From Phycisphaerales bacterium (lineage in GTDB: Bacteria; Planctomycetota; Phycisphaerae; Phycisphaerales; UBA1924): a DNA stretch of 64,000 nt. Within the stretch, counting starts at the first letter, position 1; each line of letters opens with the position of its first letter. Made by a program: the position numbers and the translations under genes. The stretch is from assembly GCA_007693785.1 (NCBI GenBank), contig RECY01000023.1:124001-188000 (forward strand), read 5' to 3'. This document shows positions 1 through 8,129 of this stretch, piece by piece. The notes under the pieces are model-generated. The model saw only the letters and a program-made list of their open reading frames with translations. It was not told the DNA's origin and made no database searches.

Positions 1-2945
1 TCTTCGGGTTCGCCGGGCGGGTCGCCGGGCTTGGCGGGGGGCTTGACGCCCGGCTTTTCGCCCGAGGTCGCCTTCGGCCCGGCGCCGATCTGCAGTTCTG
101 GCCCCGGGCCCGCGCGCTCGCCCACCTCCGGCGGCGGGGCGACGCGCTGCTTCTGGATGCGTTCTTTCGCCTTCGCGCGGGCCGCCCCGAGCGCGTCCAT
201 CTGGGCCCCGGGCTTCTGCTTCGCGGGCGAGGCCGCCCGGCGCACGAGCCCGACCAGCACCGCCGGATCCAGGCGCACACGCCGGATCGCAACGTCGATG
301 AGCAGCAGCACCAGTGCCGCGAGGGCCAGCGGGATCCAGATCGCGCGCGTCGTCACGGGCATCTCCAGCCCGTCGCGCCGCCACAGGTCCGCCTGTCGGG
401 CGTCGGGCGGGAGCAGGCGCCCGCCCGTCGCGTCGGCGACCTGGCGCAGCAGCGCCAGGTTCGGCTCCAGCGAGCGGAACTCGTCGCTGAACGGTCGCGT
501 GATCGCGGCCTGGGCCGAGCCGCGCACCGGCGGGCCGCCCTCGGGCCCCGGGGCGCTGTACTGCAACGCGACCAAATAGCTCCCGGCGTCCCGCGTCTCG
601 ACGCTCGTCTCCCACCGCCCCGGCCCGACCTGGCGCAGCGTCACGTCGCGCCCCTCGCCCTCCGGCGTGCTCAGTCGGCCTTGAAAATCGGCGAAGGGCA
701 GACGCTCGCCCTCGGGCGTGAAGGCTTCGACGATCAGGCGGGTCTCGTCGCCGCGGGTTTCGGTCACGATGCGGACGTCGGCCGAGCCGCTCGGGCGCAT
801 CGCCCATCGCACGTGCTGGGACCAGAACGCGCGGTACGCCTCCCAGTTCTGCCACGCGGCCGCCCACCGCCCGCCGGCGTCGGTCGTGAGCGCGAACACG
901 CGCCCGAGCCCGTACTGCCACTGGGCCGCGAGCGGGTCGTCCTCCACGGGCGATCGGAGCGTGACGAGCGCGAGGCCTTCGCGCGGCGCGGTGACGACGT
1001 AGCCGCCGATGGAGGGGACGCCGCCGATCCCGCGGAGCGCCTCGCTGGGCGCGCCGGTGCGGATGGGCGCGATCGGCTCGCCCTCCCAGATCAGCGAGCG
1101 TCGGACCGTCTGCGCTTCTTTGACGAAGATCTGCGGGATCGTCGCTTCCTGCCCGGCGGGGATGTTGTAAAACCGCCCGTTGGTCGCGGCCGCGAGGCGC
1201 TGCATCCGCGTCTGGTCCATGACGCCGTGGCTGGCGATGACAACGATGGAGACGGTGATCTGCGCCTGCTGGAGGGCGCGGACGATCGCGGGCGAGGGCC
1301 CCGAGGGGTCGCCGTCGGTGATGACGATGATGTGTCGCTGCCCGGCGTCGACGCCGCCGAGCCCGTTGACCGCGAGCTGGAACGACGGGTCGAAGTTCTT
1401 CATGTCGCCGAAGGTCAGGTTGTTGATCGACCGCTTCACCGCCGACCCGTCGCCCACAACGCTCATCGGGTGGACCCACGACGTCCCCCCGGTCCACTGA
1501 TACTCGATGATCCCGACCAGGTCGAGGCGGCTGAGCGCGTCGACCGCGGCGTTGGCCGTCTGCTTCCCGAAATAGACGCCCTGGGCCATCTCGACCGAGT
1601 GGATGATCAGCGCCAGCGCGCCCCGCGGCATGTTCCGGCGCTGCGGCGGGTCGAGCTGCACCGGCAACGCGTCCTCGAGCGGCGAACCGATCCACCCCCC
1701 CGCGCCGTACGACCGATCCCCGCCGGTCATGATGAGCCCGCCGCCGGAGTCGTGGACGTAGCTCCGCATCGCCTCCTGCTGGCGCTGGCTGAAGGGGTAG
1801 GACTCCTGGTTGACCATGATGACCGCGTCGTAGCGGTTGAGCTCGGTCAGCGTGGTCGGGGCGTTGCTGCTGAGGCGCGCGTCCACGTTGAGCCCGCTGA
1901 CGCGGAGCACGTCCTCCAGCGACGCCGACTCGCGCGGGTCGTCGCTGAGCACCAGCACGCGTCCCTCGCCCGCAACAAACGTGACCGCCAGCGCCCGGTT
2001 GTTCTCCAGGATCGTGTCACCCTCGGGATCGTCGGGCTCGAAGACGGCCTCGTACTCCTGCGGGCCGTCGCGTGTCGCGACGATCTGCACGCTCTCCACG
2101 TTGGTCCCCGCGTTCAACGTCACGGGCACGCTCCGCGAGCCGTCCTCGCCGAGCTGCATCGCCTCGCCGTTGACCAGGACGCTGAGCCGCCCGGTCGTGG
2201 GGCGCGTCGCGGTGAGCACGGGCTTGAGGGCGATCGTCTCGCCCACGCGCGCGGTCGCGGGGGCGACCAGGCGCTCGACCACGACCTCGCCGCCGATCTC
2301 GCGGACCAGCGGCATCACGTCGATCGGCACGCCCGCCGCCCGGGCCGCCTCGGCCGCCTCGAGCAGGCTCCCCGCCGTCTCGTTCCCGTCGGTCGCGAGC
2401 ACCACGCGCGTCGCCGCGTCCGACGGGCGGCTCGCCAGCGCCAGACGCAGCCCCGCCGCGAGGTCCGTCCCGTCCGGGCTGCCCACGAAGATCCGCTCCA
2501 CGCGGTCCGTGCGCGCGCTCGGCAGCGCCTGCACGTACGGCTCGCGCGCCACCGTCACCACGCCCAATCGATCCGACACCGAGCGGTTCGTCTCGCTCGC
2601 ACGCTCCACGTAGAGCGACGCCTGCTGCTGCAACGACGCCGGCACGCTCCGGCTCGTGTCCAGCACCACCGTCACCGACACGTCCTCGCCCTCGTCCCGC
2701 AGGTGCGGCTCGGTCAGCACCAGCACCAACGCCGTCAGCAGCAGCACCCGCGCCGCGATCGCCGTCACCCGGACGCGACCCCCCAGCCCCGCCAGACTCT
2801 TCCGGCTCAGCCACAGCGCCAGACCCACCGCGATCGGCCACACCATCAGCCAGCCCGGCTCGTCGAGCTGCAACGGGCCCACCACCAGCGCCCCCAGCAC
2901 CCCGGGCGCACCCGTCGCGCTCAGCAGCGCGTGCGGGGCGATCAC
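1..2945 (-). CDS. VWA / glutamine-amidotransferase-like membrane protein (C-terminus cut by window edge)
   Basis: An open frame of at least 981 codons runs off the left edge. The GTG start at 2945 overlaps the stop of the upstream NHL gene (GTGA), which fixes the start and suggests translational coupling. Two membrane segments (about residues 31-48 and 60-80) precede a VWA domain with an intact MIDAS motif DTSRS at 96-100. A central part resembles the class I glutamine-amidotransferase-like fold used by Planctomycetota BatA-type proteins (LVLSDDPRES, then GGGLIMTGGDRSYGAGGW). A second VWA-like domain follows; its MIDAS position reads IIHSVEM, so it probably binds no metal, although TDGDPSGPSP is kept. 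A third membrane helix (IPLALAALVLLLIDV) leads into a charged, Pro-rich tail. Cell-envelope location is inferred; no enzymatic role is evident. Confidence 0.85.
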   Translation of the reverse strand, partial: MIAPHALLSATGAPGVLGALVVGPLQLDEPGWLMVWPIAVGLALWLSRKSLAGLGGRVRVTAIAARVLLLTALVLVLTEPHLRDEGEDVSVTVVLDTSRSVPASLQQQASLYVERASETNRSVSDRLGVVTVAREPYVQALPSARTDRVERIFVGSPDGTDLAAGLRLALASRPSDAATRVVLATDGNETAGSLLEAAEAARAAGVPIDVMPLVREIGGEVVVERLVAPATARVGETIALKPVLTATRPTTGRLSVLVNGEAMQLGEDGSRSVPVTLNAGTNVESVQIVATRDGPQEYEAVFEPDDPEGDTILENNRALAVTFVAGEGRVLVLSDDPRESASLEDVLRVSGLNVDARLSSNAPTTLTELNRYDAVIMVNQESYPFSQRQQEAMRSYVHDSGGGLIMTGGDRSYGAGGWIGSPLEDALPVQLDPPQRRNMPRGALALIIHSVEMAQGVYFGKQTANAAVDALSRLDLVGIIEYQWTGGTSWVHPMSVVGDGSAVKRSINNLTFGDMKNFDPSFQLAVNGLGGVDAGQRHIIVITDGDPSGPSPAIVRALQQAQITVSIVVIASHGVMDQTRMQRLAAATNGRFYNIPAGQEATIPQIFVKEAQTVRRSLIWEGEPIAPIRTGAPSEALRGIGGVPSIGGYVVTAPREGLALVTLRSPVEDDPLAAQWQYGLGRVFALTTDAGGRWAAAWQNWEAYRAFWSQHVRWAMRPSGSADVRIVTETRGDETRLIVEAFTPEGERLPFADFQGRLSTPEGEGRDVTLRQVGPGRWETSVETRDAGSYLVALQYSAPGPEGGPPVRGSAQAAITRPFSDEFRSLEPNLALLRQVADATGGRLLPPDARQADLWRRDGLEMPVTTRAIWIPLALAALVLLLIDVAIRRVRLDPAVLVGLVRRAASPAKQKPGAQMDALGAARAKAKERIQKQRVAPPPEVGERAGPGPELQIGAGPKATSGEKPGVKPPAKPGDPPGEPE

Positions 2946-4168
2946 CGCGCACCCCCGCGCGTCGCGACCATCCCCGAGCTCTCGGTCACCGCGTGCTCGC
3001 CCGGGATCACCTGCACGCGGTTGTTCCCGCTATCGAGCACGAACACCTCGCCGCGAAGAGCCGCGATCGCCCACGGGCTCGCGAGCTGCCCCACGCCGCG
3101 ACCGGGCTCGCCGAGCACGCCTAGGCTCGCGCCCGTCTCCAAGTCGATCCGGTGCAGGCGGTTCCCGCCGTTCTCCGTGACGATCGCCGACCGACGCCCG
3201 TCGCGCGCGCGCTCGAGGATCATCCCGAACGGGTAGGTCAGCCCGGGCGTGACCTCGCCCGCCTCACCCTCCGCCCGAGGCATCACACGGTCCGTCGCGC
3301 GGGCCGTCGCGCCGAGCGAACCCGCCCAGGCGATCAGCTCGCCGTCCAGCGTGAACCGCCCGATCCGGTGGTTGCCGCTGTCGGTGATGATCAGCTCGCG
3401 CCGCACCGCATCGAGCACGACCGTCTGCGGGCGGTTGAACACCGCCTCAGCGTCGTCCGGGCGACCGACGCCGTGCCGACCGAAGGCGAACGCGAACCGC
3501 GCCTCGCCCTCGTGAAGCTTGAAGACGCTGACCCGGTCGTTCCCGCCGTATTCCGCGACGTAGATCCGCTCGACGCGTGCCGGGTCGTCGGGCGCGGTCA
3601 GGACCGCGACGTCGGTGGGGTAAATGAATTGCCCGGGCTCGACGCCGTACCCGCCCCACGTCAGCAAGATCGGCGGCGTGCGCTCGATCGCCCGCCGACG
3701 CTGCCCGGTCGCCTCGCCGAAGCCCTCGGGCAGCTCCGGGAGCTCGTAGACCACGATCCGCTGGTTGTGCGTGTCCACCACGTAGAGCGCCGGGTCGCCC
3801 TTCGGGCCCATCGCGACCGTCAGCCCGACGGGCATCCCCAGCTCGATCTGCGGCATCGTCCAGAACTGCACGCAGTCGCCGGTCGCCGGGTCGATCCGCT
3901 GCACCCGGGCGAGCTTGTCCACGATCCAGAGCGTGCGCCCGTCGGTGGTGATGGCGCGGGGAAAGGCGTACTGACCGGGGCTCCGCCCGCCCTCGCCGAG
4001 GACGCGGCTCGCGGGCAGACGCCCGCCCTGGAAGCGTGCATCGCCCTCGCCGCAGGCGATCGGCAGCAAGGCCGCGACGAACGCGGCTCCGACCACCAGC
4101 CCCCGAACACAGCATCGCCCCAGCCCCAAGCGTGACCTTCCCCGCCGCGCGCAAGACGCCGACGCCAC
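2942..4168 (-). CDS. NHL-repeat beta-propeller lipoprotein
   Basis: 408 residues. An Arg-rich N-terminus, a hydrophobic stretch and the sequence LLPIAC (Cys39) look like an imperfect lipobox, so export and lipidation are probable. The body has repeated NHL-type blades, each with a VVD, VAE, ITD or VLD strand followed by xxNxRI or xxNHRIxxF (for example VVDTHNQRIVVYELP, ITDSGNHRIGRF and VLDSGNNRVQVI), which form a beta-propeller. NHL propellers usually act as protein or carbohydrate interaction scaffolds. The gene lies 22 bases after the ABC permease and overlaps the VWA gene by 4 bases, so the three are probably one transcript. The partner of the propeller is unknown. Confidence 0.8.
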   Translation of the reverse strand: MASASCARRGRSRLGLGRCCVRGLVVGAAFVAALLPIACGEGDARFQGGRLPASRVLGEGGRSPGQYAFPRAITTDGRTLWIVDKLARVQRIDPATGDCVQFWTMPQIELGMPVGLTVAMGPKGDPALYVVDTHNQRIVVYELPELPEGFGEATGQRRRAIERTPPILLTWGGYGVEPGQFIYPTDVAVLTAPDDPARVERIYVAEYGGNDRVSVFKLHEGEARFAFAFGRHGVGRPDDAEAVFNRPQTVVLDAVRRELIITDSGNHRIGRFTLDGELIAWAGSLGATARATDRVMPRAEGEAGEVTPGLTYPFGMILERARDGRRSAIVTENGGNRLHRIDLETGASLGVLGEPGRGVGQLASPWAIAALRGEVFVLDSGNNRVQVIPGEHAVTESSGMVATRGGAR

Positions 4169-4190
4169 GACCGATCCACTGTCGTGCAGG

Positions 4191-5894
4191 CTACCGGAAC
4201 CGGCGACGCCCCGCGCCCAGCATCGCGAGCGCCCCGGCGAGCAGGAGCGGGGCCGCGGTCAGCCCGACCATCCACACCGCCGCGACGGAGAGATCGTCGA
4301 GGCGCGCAAAGTGCAGGGCGTCGAGCATGCGTCGCGCCAGGGCGTCGCGCCCCGGCGGGCTGACGATGACGGCCGCCTCCACCTCGTGCGCGCTCAGCAC
4401 CCCCATCAGCACCCCCACCCCCAGGACCGGGCCCAGCACCGGCCAGGCCGCCGCACGGCACCAGCCCCGGATCCCCCGCACGCCGCTCGCGCCGTCCAGA
4501 CGGCGAAGGTCAACCAGCGCCCGCGGCTCCGCAGCCGCCAGCCACACCCCCGCCAGCACCGGCAGAAACGCGAAACGGGCCGCGTGCGCCACCACCACGA
4601 TCCAGGGGCCCCGCTCGACCGCACGCGGGACCTCCACCCCCGCCGCCCGTGTCCAGGCGAGCACCTCCACCGCGCCCGCGCCCAGGATCACCCCGGGCGT
4701 CGCGGCCAAGCCAACCGCGAGCCCGACCGCGACCGCGCGCCAGAGCCCCGAGCCGCGTCCGCCCCCGCACGCCGCCATGGAAAGCAGGGTCAACCCCGCG
4801 CCGAAGACCGCGAGGATCGCGCCGGTCTCGACCGAGGCTCGGACCGCGCCGCCCTCGGCCGGCCAGAACCGCCCCCACGCCGCCGGATCCCGCACCGCCC
4901 AGATCAGCAGCGCGATCGGGACCCCGAGGCTGAGGACGCCCATCGCGATGCCGCCCCAGAGCGCCCGCGGGCGGGGCGGAGCGCGCCCGGCGAGGTCGTC
5001 CTCGTCGCGCCCGAGCGATCGCTCGGCCCGGACCGCGGCCCAGAGGCCCACCGCGCCCGCCAGCAGCACCATCGGCCACGACGACGCGAGCACCCGCCAC
5101 GCCCGGTCCGGGCCCGCGAGCGCCAGCTCCAGCCAGACGCGGATCGCGTAGGTGTCAACCTGCGCGACATGCAGCGGCACGGCCGAGCCGAGCGCCACCA
5201 CGAGCAGCAGCCCGAAGGAGGCGAGCAGCGCCCCGCGGTGCATCGAGGCGAGCGCGACCCATCGCCGGGGGCCCCGGGATTCGAGTCGGAGCGCCTCGTG
5301 CGGGCCCGGGCCGACCGAGCGGGCGGCCGAGCCGAGGACGAGCGCCGCGATCGGCCAGGCCCAGAGCGCCAGCCCGAGCACCGCGAGCGAGCGGCCGGCA
5401 AGAACGGGTGCCCAGGTGACGCCCTCGCTCCCGATCCGTCCGAGCCAGTCGCCGAGCCACATGCCGGGGCCGCGGATGACGTTGAGCCCCGCGTAGGCGA
5501 TGTACCCCGGGAGCAGGACGGGCGCCAGCACGATGCCCGGGGCGATCGCCGCGAGCCAGCGGCGACGCCCGACGCCCCCCCACGCCCCGCTCCAGACCGC
5601 GGCGGCCGGGATCGCGAGCAGGACGGCGAGGCCCGCGACGAAGGCCGCGACCCCGATCGAGCGGGCCAGCAGCCCGAGGCTCGGCGCGAGGGCCGCGAGG
5701 TCGGCATCACCCCCGACAATCGCTCGTCCGGCCGCGATGAGCGTCGGCCCAAGTGTCCACAGCGCCAGCGTCATCACGACCGCGCCGAGGGTGATGGCGG
5801 GCGCACGCCGGCTGCCGCTGTGCGCACGCGAGCGGGCGCGGGGACGGGGGTCCCTCGCGAGCGGTTCGCCAGTTGCGCCCGATTGCCCTATCAT
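4191..5894 (-). CDS. Two-domain ABC transporter permease (iron/thiamine-type, FbpB/ThiP-like)
   Basis: 567 residues with about twelve hydrophobic segments in two similar halves, the layout of fused permeases such as FbpB and ThiP that import ferric iron, thiamine or polyamines. Each half contains a cytoplasmic loop resembling the EAA motif: EALRLESRGPRRW in the first and DLRRLDGASGVRGI in the second. I start at ATG 5894 (MIGQSGATG). An upstream in-frame ATG at 6008 would add 38 Arg/Gly-rich residues and is less likely. No ATPase or substrate-binding protein is encoded next to it in this window, so the substrate cannot be deduced. It heads the NHL-VWA gene set and is divergent from accB. Confidence 0.8.
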   Translation of the reverse strand: MIGQSGATGEPLARDPRPRARSRAHSGSRRAPAITLGAVVMTLALWTLGPTLIAAGRAIVGGDADLAALAPSLGLLARSIGVAAFVAGLAVLLAIPAAAVWSGAWGGVGRRRWLAAIAPGIVLAPVLLPGYIAYAGLNVIRGPGMWLGDWLGRIGSEGVTWAPVLAGRSLAVLGLALWAWPIAALVLGSAARSVGPGPHEALRLESRGPRRWVALASMHRGALLASFGLLLVVALGSAVPLHVAQVDTYAIRVWLELALAGPDRAWRVLASSWPMVLLAGAVGLWAAVRAERSLGRDEDDLAGRAPPRPRALWGGIAMGVLSLGVPIALLIWAVRDPAAWGRFWPAEGGAVRASVETGAILAVFGAGLTLLSMAACGGGRGSGLWRAVAVGLAVGLAATPGVILGAGAVEVLAWTRAAGVEVPRAVERGPWIVVVAHAARFAFLPVLAGVWLAAAEPRALVDLRRLDGASGVRGIRGWCRAAAWPVLGPVLGVGVLMGVLSAHEVEAAVIVSPPGRDALARRMLDALHFARLDDLSVAAVWMVGLTAAPLLLAGALAMLGAGRRRFR

Positions 5895-6031
5895 CCGCCC
5901 ACTCTTTCTCGGGGTGCCCCGCGGCACGCGACCGCTCGCCCCCCACGCACGCCCGGCGTCCGAACGCCCGCACCGCCGACCACCACACGCGCTCCCAACC
6001 TCGACCACACCTCACGCACAGGGTGACCCGA

Positions 6032-6499
6032 ATGATCGATATCCGCAAGCTCAAAGAACTGGTCCGCCTCATGGTCGAGAACGAGCTCTCCGAGCTCGAC
6101 CTCCGCGACCAAGAGGAAACCGTGACCATTAAACGTGGGCACGCCGACCAGCCCGTCGTCCACTACGCCCCTCAGCCGATGGCCCACACCCCCCAGCCCG
6201 CGAGCGGCGGCGCCGGCACGGGCACGAGCGCCCCGCCCCCCGACACCTCGGGCGACGGGCTCATCGCGATCGAGAGCCCCATGGTCGGGACGTTCTACTC
6301 CGCCCCCACGCCCGACAGCGACCCGTTCATCGTCGCCGGCAGCAGCCTGAGCCCCGGCTCGACCGTCTGCCTCGTCGAGGCGATGAAGGTCTTCAACGAG
6401 ATCAAGGCCGAGATCGGCGGCACCGTCGAGCGTGTGCTCGTCAACAACGGCGACAGCGTCGAGTTCGGGCAGAAGCTCTTCCTGGTCAAGCCGGCCTGA
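6032..6499 (+). CDS. accB: Biotin carboxyl carrier protein of acetyl-CoA carboxylase
   Basis: 155 residues. It carries the covalently bound biotin that shuttles CO2 between biotin carboxylase and carboxyltransferase in the first step of fatty-acid synthesis. The N-terminus MIDIRKLKELVRLMVEN is the classic AccB dimerisation segment and sets the start at 6032; no strong Shine-Dalgarno is visible. A Pro/Ala/Gly-rich linker (about 55-85) precedes the biotinyl domain, which contains ESPMVGTFY and the biotinylation motif EAMKV (target Lys near residue 119). accC follows after 123 bases containing a long inverted repeat. The carboxyltransferase genes accA and accD are not in this window. Confidence 0.95.
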   Translation: MIDIRKLKELVRLMVENELSELDLRDQEETVTIKRGHADQPVVHYAPQPMAHTPQPASGGAGTGTSAPPPDTSGDGLIAIESPMVGTFYSAPTPDSDPFIVAGSSLSPGSTVCLVEAMKVFNEIKAEIGGTVERVLVNNGDSVEFGQKLFLVKPA

Positions 6500-6510
6500 G
6501 CCGGGCTGAC

Positions 6511-6612
6511 GCCCGAAGGCACCAGGAGCCGGGCACCAGGCACCGGTGTTTCCGTTCTGATGATGGCCTCGATCCCAATTCCCACTGGCGCCCGGTGCCC
6601 GGTGCCTTCGGC
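6511..6612. repeat. Imperfect inverted repeat between accB and accC
   Basis: The left arm contains CGAAGGCACC and GGGCACC, and the right arm (6588-6612) contains GGTGCCC and GGTGCCTTCG. The RNA can fold into a long stem over almost the whole intergenic space. It could be a REP-like insertion, an mRNA processing or stability element, or a partial terminator that sets the accB to accC ratio. There is no U-tract. Confidence 0.6.
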
Positions 6613-6622
6613 AGGACCCCTC

Positions 6623-7963
6623 ATGTTTCGACGCGTGCTGATCGCCAACCGTGGAGAGATCGCCCTCCGCATCCTCCGCGCCTGCCACGAGCTGGGCGTC
6701 GAGGCGGTGTGCGTCTACTCCAAGGCCGACGCCGACTCGCCCTATCTGCGCCTCGCGGATCGCGCCATCTGCATCGGCGAAGCGCCGGCGAAGGACAGCT
6801 ACCTGAACATGAGCCGCCTGATCGCGGCCGCCGAGATCGCCGACGTCGACGCGATCCACCCGGGCTACGGCTTCCTCGCCGAGCGGGCCGACTTCGCCCA
6901 GGTCTGCCGCGACTGCAAGATCGAGTTCATCGGCCCCAGCCCCGAAGCGATGGGCAAGCTGGGTGACAAGGTCGAGTGCAAGCGCGTCGCCAAGCTGGCG
7001 AAGGTGCCGATCTTCCCCGGCTCCGAGGGCGAGATCGAGGAGGAGGCGGAGGCTGTCGAGGTCGCGGCCGAGATCGGCTACCCGGTCATCATCAAGGCGG
7101 CCGCCGGCGGGGGCGGGCGCGGCATGCGCGTCTGCCACAACGAGGCGACCCTCCGTTCGAATCTCAAAAATGCCCGCCAGGAAGCCCTCGCCGCCTTCGG
7201 CAACGGCGCGGTCTTCATCGAGAAGTTCCTGGAGAAGGCCCGGCACGTCGAGGTGCAGGTGCTGGGCGACAAGCACGGACACGCCGTCCACCTGTGGGAG
7301 CGCGACTGCTCCATGCAGCGCCGCCACCAGAAGATCATCGAAGAAGCCCCGGGCCCGGGCATCGATCGGCGGAAGATCGCGAGGGTCTGCGAAGGGGCGG
7401 CCCGCCTGATCGAGACCGCCAACTACGCGGGCGCGGCGACGGTCGAGTTTCTCATGGACGACGAGCAGAACTTCTACATGCTCGAGGTGAACACGCGGGT
7501 GCAGGTGGAGCACCCGGTGACGGAGCTGATCACGGGGATCGACATCGTGCAGATGTCGATCCGGATCGCGGCCGGGGAGGCGCTGCCGTTCAAGCAGCGG
7601 GACATCGAGGCGCGTGGTCACGCGATCGAGTGCCGCATCAACGCCGAGGATCCCGACAAGAACTTTATGCCGAGCCCCGGCAGGATCGAGCAGTGGGAAA
7701 TCCCCGGCGGCCCCGGCGTCCGTATGGACACCCACGTCGTCCCCGGCTACCGCGTCCCGCCCAACTACGACTCGATGGTCGGCAAACTCATCGTCCACGC
7801 GGGCACCCGCCAAGACGCGATCAACCGCATGGCCCGCGCCCTCCGCGAGTTCCAGGTCGGCCCGATCAAAACCGTCATCCCCCTGCACCAACGACTGATG
7901 CAGGACGCGGCCTTCCGCGAGGGCACGATGGACATTCACTACCTCGAGCGTTTGCTGAAGTAG
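6623..7963 (+). CDS. accC: Biotin carboxylase subunit of acetyl-CoA carboxylase
   Basis: 446 residues, the usual length. It carboxylates biotin on AccB using ATP and bicarbonate. The N-terminus MFRRVLIANRGEIALRI is diagnostic and sets the start at 6623, with AGGA seven bases upstream; an in-frame ATG at 6560 would add 21 residues not seen in the family. Visible motifs are HPGYGFLAE, the ATP-grasp glycine-rich loop AAAGGGGRGMR, the metal and bicarbonate region (MLEVNTRVQVEHPVTE) and ECRINAEDP. It is probably co-transcribed with accB. The downstream 166 bases hold a candidate promoter for the next gene. Confidence 0.97.
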   Translation: MFRRVLIANRGEIALRILRACHELGVEAVCVYSKADADSPYLRLADRAICIGEAPAKDSYLNMSRLIAAAEIADVDAIHPGYGFLAERADFAQVCRDCKIEFIGPSPEAMGKLGDKVECKRVAKLAKVPIFPGSEGEIEEEAEAVEVAAEIGYPVIIKAAAGGGGRGMRVCHNEATLRSNLKNARQEALAAFGNGAVFIEKFLEKARHVEVQVLGDKHGHAVHLWERDCSMQRRHQKIIEEAPGPGIDRRKIARVCEGAARLIETANYAGAATVEFLMDDEQNFYMLEVNTRVQVEHPVTELITGIDIVQMSIRIAAGEALPFKQRDIEARGHAIECRINAEDPDKNFMPSPGRIEQWEIPGGPGVRMDTHVVPGYRVPPNYDSMVGKLIVHAGTRQDAINRMARALREFQVGPIKTVIPLHQRLMQDAAFREGTMDIHYLERLLK

Positions 7964-7986
7964 ATCTTGATTTTCGTTGAATCATA

Positions 7987-8016
7987 TTGAATCGCCGACT
8001 TGATTCTTGGTAGGAT
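7987..8016 (+). promoter_or_regulatory. Candidate sigma-70 promoter for the lipase-like gene
   Basis: TTGAAT (7987-7992) and TAGGAT (8011-8016) are separated by 18 bases in a locally AT-rich patch. A start near 8023 would give a leader of about 105 bases before the ATG at 8130. Read by eye only. Confidence 0.35.
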
Positions 8017-8129
8017 CCGCGCGAGCGGGCGTGATGGGCGCCCGCCGAACAGGGATGCTCCGCGAGATCGCCCGCCCGGCGAGACGCGGGGCCGCGCCCG
8101 CACGAGCCAGCGTCGGGGGATGCTCAATC

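Noticed and set aside
681-3236. Long plus-strand open frame opposite the VWA gene
   Set aside because: Composition is Arg/His/Pro-rich without motifs, whereas the minus strand gives a coherent VWA protein with GTGA coupling. GC-rich codon bias produces long antisense frames throughout this window.
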